Source: Betaproteobacteria bacterium (GTDB lineage: Bacteria; Pseudomonadota; Gammaproteobacteria; Burkholderiales; SG8-39). From it: a DNA stretch of 12,742 bases. Location: positions 1 to 12,742 of the forward strand of contig SHXL01000066.1 of NCBI GenBank assembly GCA_009693345.1. Reading direction: 5' to 3'. Below, piece by piece: positions 7,340 through 12,742 of this stretch; positions within the stretch are counted from its first letter, which is position 1, and each line of letters opens with the position of its first letter. Under the pieces are notes generated by a model. That model was not told the DNA's origin. It did no database searches and was given only the letters and a program-made list of their open reading frames with translations. The translations under genes and the position numbers were made by a program.

Positions 7340-9325
7340 ATGGAGACGCTCGCCTACCCGCGCCTGATGGCTCCGCTTTCCCTGGCGGGGAAGCGGCTGC
7401 GCAATCGCATCATCCATGCCTCGATGACGACCCTGCTGGCGGAGAACTCCAGGGTGAGCGACCGGCTGCTGCGCTTCTACGGCAACCGCGCGCGTGGCGG
7501 GGCTGCGATGATCGTCAGCGAGCCGGTCGCGATGTCCGCGAGTTTCGACCAGCCCAACCGGGTCCGCGCGTGGAACGACGACGGCATCGACGGCCTGAAG
7601 CGCTGGGCGGATGCGGTCGAGTCGGTCGATTGCAGGCTGCTCGGGCAGATCGTGGACCGCGGCCGCGGCCGCAACCTGCCGGGGCGCTCCTACGACGGGA
7701 TCGGCGCCTCGGTGCTGCCCGACGACCTCAGCTGGAGCGTGCCGCGCGAACTGAGCGCCGCGGAGATCCGGCAACTGGTCGCAGACTTCGCCGAGGGGGC
7801 GCTGCGTCTGCAGCGCTGCGGCTTCAGCGGCGTCGAGCTTTCCTGCGGCCACGGGCATCTTTTCAACCAGTTCCTGTCGCCGCGGTCGAACATGCGCACC
7901 GACGAGTACGGCGGCGATCTTTCCGGACGCGCAAAGATCATCGCCAACATCGTCAGCGCGGTACGGGAGTTGTGCGGACGGGGATTCATCGTCGGCCTCA
8001 AGCTCCCGGGCGACGACGGCGTGCCTGGCAGTGTCGGGCCGCTCGAAGCCGCCGGGATCGCGGCCCATCTGACCGCGCCCGGAACCGTGGACTACGCGTG
8101 CTTCGCGCACGGCAGCCACGCCCGCTCGCTGGAGCAGCATGTCCCGGACAGTTACAGTCCCCGCATGCCTTATCTCGAGACCATGAGGGCGCTGCGGCCT
8201 TCGGTGCGGGGCGTGCCGCTTGCGGCCCTCGGGCGCATCACGGACCCGGCAGAGGCCGAGGGCATCCTGGAACGCGGGGAGGCGGAGCTGATTGCGCTTG
8301 GACGCGCCCTGCTGACCGACCCCGCTTGGCCGCGCAAGGCGGCCGAAGGACGCGTGCGGGACATCCGCTACTGTGTTTCGTGCAACACCTGCTGGGATCG
8401 CATCACCGCGCAGCGCTTGCCGATCGCGTGCGACAACAACCCGCGCGTGGCGGAGCCGGAGGAGCTCGGCGCGCGGCCGCCGGCCGCCGCGCGCAGCAAG
8501 CGAGTGGCGGTGGTCGGCGCCGGGATCGCGGGCCTGGAAGCCGCATGGGTCGCGGCCGCGCGCGGTCACCAGGTCACGCTGCTCGGCCGCTCCGCGGAGG
8601 TGGGGGGCAAGACGCGCCTGCGCGCGCAGCTTCCCGGCGGAGATTCCCTGAGCAGCATCTACGACTTCCAGTACGAAGCGGCCCGCCGCTACGGGGTGGC
8701 GTTCGAGCTTGGCGTCGAGGCTTCCGTGGGCAACGTGCTGGCGTTGCGGCCTGATGCCGTGGTCCTGGCAAGCGGTTCGAGCATGCTGGCGCCCGACTGG
8801 CTGCCGGCGGAGATGCGCGCAGCAGGGCTGGTACCGGACCTGCGCTCGGCGATTGCGGAGTTGCTGCGCGTGAAGGCGCACCAGCCCGGCACGGCGGTGA
8901 TCTACGACATGGACCATAGCGAAGGCACCTACGCCGCCGCCGAATTGCTGCACGCGCTGTTCGACGCCGTGGTGATCGTCACGCCGCGCGACTCGATCGC
9001 CCAGTTCGCCTCGCTCGTCACGCGCCAGGGAATCCTGCGGCGCCTGAGCATGCGCCGGATCCGGCTCGAGGTCCTGTCCGAGCCGCGCTGGAGCGAGCGC
9101 TTCGAGGACGGCAGCCTGGAAACGGTGAACGTCTATAATGGCGACGCAAGCGTCATCGACAATGTGGCGTTCCTCGCCTGGTCGACGCCGCGCGCGCCCG
9201 ATCTCTCGCTTGCGGAGCCGCTGCGCGCGGCAGGGGTGGAGTTGCATCTTGCGGGCGACAGCAAATGCGCCCGCAATGTCCTTGCCGCGACCAGCGAAGG
9301 CCACTTCGCAGGCAGTGCGATATGA
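7340..9325 (+). CDS. TMADH/DCR-type FMN, 4Fe-4S, ADP-binding oxidoreductase
   Basis: 661 aa. Domain 1 (about 1-335) is an Old Yellow Enzyme TIM barrel that binds FMN, with RLRNRIIHASM, GHGHLFNQFLSP and MRTDEYGGDLSGR. A 4Fe-4S motif CX2CX2CX12C follows at C345, C348, C351 and C364, the spacing of trimethylamine dehydrogenase. Domain 3 has a GAGIAG dinucleotide site (393-398). The second Rossmann segment (AVIYDMDHSEGTY, from 519) lacks a Gly-rich motif, as in trimethylamine and histamine dehydrogenases, which pass electrons to ETF rather than NAD(P). T30 stands where TMADH has its FMN-linking Cys30, so flavin should be non-covalent. The aromatic bowl for trimethylamine is not evident, so the substrate is unknown; demethylases of N-methylated compounds and 2,4-dienoyl-CoA reductase are relatives. 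The ATG at 7340 is 14 bases after argF, without a clear ribosome-binding site. Confidence 0.85.
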   Translation: METLAYPRLMAPLSLAGKRLRNRIIHASMTTLLAENSRVSDRLLRFYGNRARGGAAMIVSEPVAMSASFDQPNRVRAWNDDGIDGLKRWADAVESVDCRLLGQIVDRGRGRNLPGRSYDGIGASVLPDDLSWSVPRELSAAEIRQLVADFAEGALRLQRCGFSGVELSCGHGHLFNQFLSPRSNMRTDEYGGDLSGRAKIIANIVSAVRELCGRGFIVGLKLPGDDGVPGSVGPLEAAGIAAHLTAPGTVDYACFAHGSHARSLEQHVPDSYSPRMPYLETMRALRPSVRGVPLAALGRITDPAEAEGILERGEAELIALGRALLTDPAWPRKAAEGRVRDIRYCVSCNTCWDRITAQRLPIACDNNPRVAEPEELGARPPAAARSKRVAVVGAGIAGLEAAWVAAARGHQVTLLGRSAEVGGKTRLRAQLPGGDSLSSIYDFQYEAARRYGVAFELGVEASVGNVLALRPDAVVLASGSSMLAPDWLPAEMRAAGLVPDLRSAIAELLRVKAHQPGTAVIYDMDHSEGTYAAAELLHALFDAVVIVTPRDSIAQFASLVTRQGILRRLSMRRIRLEVLSEPRWSERFEDGSLETVNVYNGDASVIDNVAFLAWSTPRAPDLSLAEPLRAAGVELHLAGDSKCARNVLAATSEGHFAGSAI

Positions 9326-9344
9326 ATGAAAGAGAGAGATCACA

Positions 9345-10304
9345 ATGAAAAAAGGAATACTGGCGGCGGCGCTGTGGATTGCCGCGAACCTGGCGGGCGC
9401 GCAGACGTACCCGGACAAGCCGATCAAGATCGTGGTGCCCTGGCCGGCCGGGGGAATCACCGATTCGGCCGGGCGGATCATGGCGCAGCGGATGTCCGAG
9501 CGCATGGCTACGCCGTTCGTCGTCGAGAACAAGGGCGGCGCCGCCGGAACGATCGGCGCCGAATTCGTGGCCCGTGCCCCAGCCGACGGCTACACGCTGC
9601 TCCTGGCGAGCGCGGAGACCCACGCCATCGCACCAAACCTTCGCTCCAAGCTCTCCTACGATCCACAGAAGGACTTTGTCGCGATCGCGCCGTTCGCGAT
9701 CAACCCGTTCTCGATCGTATCCCGTCCGGATTTCCCGGCGAAGAACATCAAGGAGCTGGTGGCGCTGGCGAAATCACAGCCGGGCAAGTTCACCTACTCC
9801 TCCGCTGGGCTGGGCAGCACCTCGCAAATGGCCATGGAGACATTCAGGGGCCTGGCCGGATTGGACATCCTGCATGTCCCTTTCCAGGGACAGGCGCCCG
9901 CGCTGACCTCACTTCTCGGCGGCCAGACCGACCTGCAGACGCTGCCGGCGGGCAGCGCGGTGGGTCTGCTCAAGGGCGGCAAGGTCAAGGTTTTCGCCGT
10001 TACCACGTCCGCGCGCTACTTCAACCTGCCGGACGTCCCAACGCTGAAGGAAGAAGGCTTCGAGATGGACTTCGCCAACTGGTTCGGCCTCGTTGCGCCC
10101 GCCGGTGTATCGCCGGCGATCACGCAGCGTCTCGCCGCGGACGCGGCCACGGTGATCCAGTCGGCTGATACGCGCGCTCTGCTGCAGAAGCTCGGCGTCG
10201 ATGCCTATCCGCCAATGTCAGCGGCGGATTTCCAGAAATTCCTGGAGTCGGAGAGGGTACGCTGGGGCAACGTCATTCGCGCCTCCGGCCTCAAGCCGGA
10301 GTGA
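9345..10304 (+). CDS. Bug/TctC-family periplasmic substrate-binding protein
   Basis: 319 aa tripartite tricarboxylate transporter (TTT) receptor of the Bug family, abundant in Burkholderiales, which captures small carboxylates or related solutes in the periplasm. A Sec signal peptide (MKKGILAAALWIAANLAGA, cleavage about residue 19-20) precedes the typical YPDKPIKIVVPWPAGG start, D40 in the ligand loop, VVENKGGAAGTIGAEFVARA, and the HVPFQGQAPALTSLLGGQ region. The start has a GAGAG-type ribosome-binding site (about 9332-9338). It follows the flavin dehydrogenase by 19 bases, so the two are probably co-transcribed. No TctA/TctB membrane genes are present in the window, as is common for orphan Bug proteins. 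The ligand cannot be inferred, but may be the dehydrogenase substrate. Confidence 0.93.
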   Translation: MKKGILAAALWIAANLAGAQTYPDKPIKIVVPWPAGGITDSAGRIMAQRMSERMATPFVVENKGGAAGTIGAEFVARAPADGYTLLLASAETHAIAPNLRSKLSYDPQKDFVAIAPFAINPFSIVSRPDFPAKNIKELVALAKSQPGKFTYSSAGLGSTSQMAMETFRGLAGLDILHVPFQGQAPALTSLLGGQTDLQTLPAGSAVGLLKGGKVKVFAVTTSARYFNLPDVPTLKEEGFEMDFANWFGLVAPAGVSPAITQRLAADAATVIQSADTRALLQKLGVDAYPPMSAADFQKFLESERVRWGNVIRASGLKPE

Positions 10305-10309
10305 GCCTC

Positions 10310-10343
10310 GCGCTAGCGCTCCCAAAGGGATCGGCGCTAGCGC
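10310..10343. repeat. Inverted repeat between convergent genes
   Basis: Two copies of the palindrome GCGCTAGCGC (10310-10319 and 10334-10343) lie 24 bp apart and can form a 10-bp stem over a loop containing CCCAAAGGG. The second copy extends to a 12-bp palindrome (10333-10344) and contains the stop codon of the isomerase-like gene. The structure sits just after the stop of the Bug gene, so it may end or protect both transcripts, but it lacks a T tract on either strand and is not a standard intrinsic terminator. Confidence 0.65.
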
Positions 10344-11109
10344 CTCCGCGGGCGATACGCCGACGGCGGGCGGTACTTCGCGTCCTGCAGCAGCCGCCCA
10401 TATCCGGGCACCGACGTGCCGATGCCGACGGTCCGCAACGCGTTCCACATCATCGCGCACGCGCTCGACAGCACGGGTTTGCCAAGGTCGGTTTCCGCAG
10501 CGCCGAGCACAGATAGTGTCGGCAGCCCGACGCCACTGACGAACACCCCGTCAGCCTCCGGACGGTTGGCGGACTTGACGAGGCCGTACACGCGGCGCGG
10601 CGTTTCCTCAAAGATGCTTTTTACATCGGGCAGGCACTCGGCGTTGACGACCTCGATGCCGTATTCCTCGAGCACGGCCTTGCCGCGCAGCGTCAGGGCT
10701 CTGTCATAGGGGGTCCCGACCGCGACCTTGCGTAGGCCCAGGGCTTCGAAGGCCGCAACCGCGCTGCCCAGCGCCGAAATGAAAGGGATGCCCGTGAACT
10801 GCTCGAGGCGCCGCGCCAGCTTATCGTCGCCATCCCTGCCGAGCACATAGCTGGTGGCGGTGTGCGCAAGCACGATCACGTCAGGTTCAACGCTGGCGAG
10901 CAACTCGACTGTTTCATCCATGTGCTCGAGCTGACTTGCGGCGCGCTGTTGCAGGTTTTGCAGCGTGCCGACCGCACCGCGCGCGACCATGCGCGCAAAA
11001 TGCACGGAAACGCCCTCGGGTGCGAGCTCGTACATTTCGCGCTCGACGGTGGGCGTGCCGGGAGGAATCAGAAAACCCAGCCTTGCTCGCCAGTCTGTCA
11101 TGCTAGCGC
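10336..11109. repeat. GCTAGCGC copies flanking the isomerase-like gene
   Basis: GCTAGCGC occurs at 10336-10343, over the stop codon of the isomerase-like gene, and again at 11102-11109, touching its start codon and overlapping the argG stop. A third copy lies at 10312-10319. The 9-mer GCTAGCGCT is shared by 10312-10320 and 11102-11110. Part of the match comes from an Arg codon followed by TAG at both gene ends, so this could be chance. Confidence 0.4.
10337..11101 (-). CDS. Maleate isomerase/arylmalonate decarboxylase-like protein
   Basis: 254 aa cytosolic protein of the Asp/Glu/hydantoin racemase superfamily, closest by pattern to maleate cis-trans isomerases and arylmalonate decarboxylases: RARLGFLIPPGTPTVEREMY at the N-terminus, ISALGSAVAAFEALG, KVAVGTPYD, and GKPVLSS near the end. 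The two loops that carry catalytic cysteines in maleate isomerase (and one in arylmalonate decarboxylase) read AHTATSY (79-85) and SGVGLPT (189-195), so neither has Cys. The only cysteines are C156 and C215. Activity is therefore uncertain; it may be a distinct, cysteine-free branch. The ATG lies one base after the argG stop on the same strand, so it is translationally coupled to argG. It is convergent with the Bug gene. Confidence 0.82.
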   Translation of the reverse strand: MTDWRARLGFLIPPGTPTVEREMYELAPEGVSVHFARMVARGAVGTLQNLQQRAASQLEHMDETVELLASVEPDVIVLAHTATSYVLGRDGDDKLARRLEQFTGIPFISALGSAVAAFEALGLRKVAVGTPYDRALTLRGKAVLEEYGIEVVNAECLPDVKSIFEETPRRVYGLVKSANRPEADGVFVSGVGLPTLSVLGAAETDLGKPVLSSACAMMWNALRTVGIGTSVPGYGRLLQDAKYRPPSAYRPRRR

Positions 11110-12491
11110 TTCTTCTTGCCCGGCCGATGCTTGGCCGACCCCGCCTTGACCGGCTGATTCTTGGCCGTCCCCAACAACGGCATGCCGCCGCTCAATGAAT
11201 CCCCGAGCAGCCCCGCCTCGCCGTAGACGCGCAGCTTGTCGCGCGTGTCGGCGATGTCGAGGTTGCGCATGGTGAGCTGACCGATGCGATCCCCCGGCGT
11301 GAAGAACACGTCCTTGCCCTTCTCCATCGTCAGGCGCCCGGGCTTGTAGGTGAGATTCGGGCTCTTCGTATTGAGGATCGAATAGTCGTTGCCGCGTCTC
11401 AGCTCGAGCGTCACCTCGCCCGTCACGGCGTTCGCCACCCAGTGCTGTGCCGTCTCTCTCAACATCAGGGTCTGCGGATCGAACCAGCGGCCCTGGTACA
11501 GCAGCCGCCCGAGCCGCCGGCCGTTCGTCCGGTACTGTTCGATCGTGTCCTCGTTGTGAATGCCGGTGACCAGGCGCTCGTAGGCGATGTGCAGCAGGGC
11601 CATGCCCGGCGCCTCGTAGATGCCGCGGCTCTTCGCCTCGATGATGCGGTTCTCGATCTGGTCGCACATGCCCAGGCCGTGCCGCCCGCCGATGGCGTTG
11701 GCCTCGGTGAACAGCGCGACCGCGTCCGCGAAGTGCTGGCGGTTCAGGGAGACCGGAACGCCTTGCTCGAACCGGACCGTGACGCGCTCCGGTTTCAGCG
11801 CCACACTCTCGCGCCAGAAGGCGACGCCCATGATCGGCTTGACGATCGAGATCCCCTTGTCGAGGAACTCGAGGTCCTTTGCCTCGTGCGTGGCGCCGAG
11901 AATGTTGGAGTCCGTCGAGTACGCCTTCCCGGCGCTCATCTTGTAGGCGAAGCCCGCCTTCTTCATGTACTCGGACATCTCCTTGCGGCCGCCCAACTCG
12001 TCGATGAAGCGCTGGTCAAGCCAGGGCTTGTAGATTTTCAGCGAGGGATTGGCGAGCAGGCCGTAGCGGTAGAAGCGCTCGATGTCGTTGCCCTTGTAGG
12101 TGCTGCCGTCGCTCCAGATGCCGACGGCGTCCTCGCGCATCGCGACGACGAGCATCGTCCCGGTGACCGCACGGCCCAGCGGCGTGGTGTTGAAGTACGT
12201 CGCCCCGCCCGTGGAAATGTGGAACGCGCCGCACTGGATCGCCGCGATGCCCTCGGCGACGAGCTGTGGCCGGCATTCGACGAGGCGCGCCTTCTGCGCC
12301 CCGTAAGCGAGCGCCTTCCTCGGGATCTCGGCGTAGTCGGATTCGTCCGGCTGGCCGAGGTTCGCGGTGTACGCATAGGGGATCGCGCCCTTCGCGCGCA
12401 TCCAGTGCACCGCGGCGCTCGTGTCGAGGCCGCCAGAGAATGCGATGCCGACCTTTTTTCCCTTTGGTAGCGTGCCGAGGATCGTCGCCAA
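11103..12491 (-). CDS. argG: Argininosuccinate synthase
   Basis: 462 aa enzyme that joins citrulline and aspartate using ATP to form argininosuccinate. It is of the E. coli type (447 aa). The PP-loop SGGLDTS lies at residues 19-25, and the protein continues with AYTANLGQPDESDY, GRAVTGTMLV, DGSTYKGNDIERFYRYG and the AKDLEFLDKGI segment, all typical of this branch. I accept TTG at 12491 as start: it gives the family's MATILGTLPKGKKVGIAFSGG-like N-terminus, no ATG or GTG fits, and GGAG lies 9 bases upstream. The C-terminus has a lysine-rich tail (about residues 443-462) longer than in E. coli. The gene is on the opposite strand from argD and argF and is followed after one base by the isomerase-like gene. 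Confidence 0.96.
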   Translation of the reverse strand: MATILGTLPKGKKVGIAFSGGLDTSAAVHWMRAKGAIPYAYTANLGQPDESDYAEIPRKALAYGAQKARLVECRPQLVAEGIAAIQCGAFHISTGGATYFNTTPLGRAVTGTMLVVAMREDAVGIWSDGSTYKGNDIERFYRYGLLANPSLKIYKPWLDQRFIDELGGRKEMSEYMKKAGFAYKMSAGKAYSTDSNILGATHEAKDLEFLDKGISIVKPIMGVAFWRESVALKPERVTVRFEQGVPVSLNRQHFADAVALFTEANAIGGRHGLGMCDQIENRIIEAKSRGIYEAPGMALLHIAYERLVTGIHNEDTIEQYRTNGRRLGRLLYQGRWFDPQTLMLRETAQHWVANAVTGEVTLELRRGNDYSILNTKSPNLTYKPGRLTMEKGKDVFFTPGDRIGQLTMRNLDIADTRDKLRVYGEAGLLGDSLSGGMPLLGTAKNQPVKAGSAKHRPGKKKR

Positions 12492-12500
12492 GTGCCTGTT

Positions 12501-12521
12501 CTCCGTAAACCGCAGATGATA
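12501..12521 (-). promoter_or_regulatory. Putative argG promoter and ribosome-binding site
   Basis: On the minus strand, TATCAT (12521-12516) is a one-mismatch -10. Transcription would start near 12509, just before a GGAG ribosome-binding site (12504-12501) placed 9 bases before the TTG start. The -35 region (about 12544-12539, ATGCGC) is weak. The ribosome-binding site is the firmer part of this call. I could not identify a convincing arginine-repressor operator. Confidence 0.4.
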
Positions 12522-12527
12522 CGTAGA

Positions 12528-12742
12528 ATGGCGGTCGTGCGCATTCCCGCCATTCTGTTCGCCGCCCTGCTCGCGGCCCTCCCGCCAAGTGGCGCTGCGG
12601 CGCCGTTCACGGTGCGGCTGGGGCTGGAGAAGATCGTGCTCGATGCACCGCCCGGCTTCACCGACACCACGGAGCTTGCGTCGCCGCGCCTGCAGGACCT
12701 CGCCGCATCGCTCATTTCCCCCTCCAACCGCCTCCTGCTGTT
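12528..12742 (+). CDS. Exported protein of unknown function, 3' end missing
   Basis: An open frame of at least 71 codons runs off the window end. It begins with a Sec signal peptide (RIPAILFAALLAALPPSGAAA, cleavage after the AAA), then PFTVRLGLEKIVLDAPPGF and TELASPRLQDLAASL. This resembles short conserved exported proteins found beside other genes in betaproteobacteria, but I cannot name a family. The start is either ATG at 12528 or GTG at 12537; neither has a ribosome-binding site. It is divergent from argG, with 36 bases between the two start codons if ATG is used. Frame consistency, the signal peptide and high GC in the third codon position support a real gene. Confidence 0.7.
   Translation, partial: MAVVRIPAILFAALLAALPPSGAAAPFTVRLGLEKIVLDAPPGFTDTTELASPRLQDLAASLISPSNRLLL

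Noticed and set aside
6992..9532. Minus-strand open frame of about 846 codons opposite argF, the dehydrogenase and the Bug gene.
   Set aside because: It spans three genes that each have conserved motifs on the plus strand; its product is Arg/His/Pro-rich without recognisable domains.

Overview
This is a GC-rich chromosomal window, about two-thirds G+C by eye, that looks like a betaproteobacterium, most likely Burkholderiales or an uncultured relative. The order sirB1-type gene, murJ, then divergent rpsT, then a DUF3579 gene followed by arginine-metabolism genes is typical of that group, and so is a Bug/TctC tripartite-tricarboxylate binding protein. There are no RNA genes, insertion sequences, CRISPR arrays or phage genes that I can recognise, and no gene-free stretch longer than about 60 bases.

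Layout. Positions 9-2398 (minus strand) hold a SirB1-family transglutaminase-like/TPR protein and the lipid II flippase MurJ, which overlap by one base. Positions 2451-2714 (plus) hold rpsT (ribosomal protein S20), with an extended -10 promoter and a small hairpin at its end. Positions 2741-3097 (minus) hold a DUF3579 gene, divergent from an Orn/Lys/Arg-type PLP decarboxylase at 3119-5101. These two genes have overlapping -10 hexamers so close to their start codons that both transcripts would be nearly leaderless. A perfect 11-bp hairpin terminator at 5117-5142 separates the decarboxylase from argD (5165-6370) and argF (6390-7325).

The accessory part lies between argF and argG. It holds a flavin/Fe-S dehydrogenase of the trimethylamine-dehydrogenase/dienoyl-CoA-reductase family (7340-9325), a Bug-type periplasmic binding protein (9345-10304) and, convergent to them, a maleate isomerase/arylmalonate decarboxylase-like protein (10337-11101) that lacks the family's catalytic cysteines. 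The isomerase-like gene starts one base after the stop of argG (11103-12491, minus, TTG start). A divergent exported protein begins at about 12528 and runs off the end of the window.

How it fits together. ArgD, ArgF and ArgG carry out three steps of arginine synthesis (N-acetylglutamate semialdehyde to acetylornithine, ornithine to citrulline, citrulline to argininosuccinate), and the decarboxylase probably turns arginine, ornithine or lysine into a polyamine precursor. The dehydrogenase, binding protein and isomerase-like protein look like a small uptake-and-oxidation module inserted into the arginine locus, with each end joined to an arg transcription unit. Its substrate cannot be read from the sequence. 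The best candidates for something undescribed are this module and the paired near-leaderless promoters at 3103-3110.
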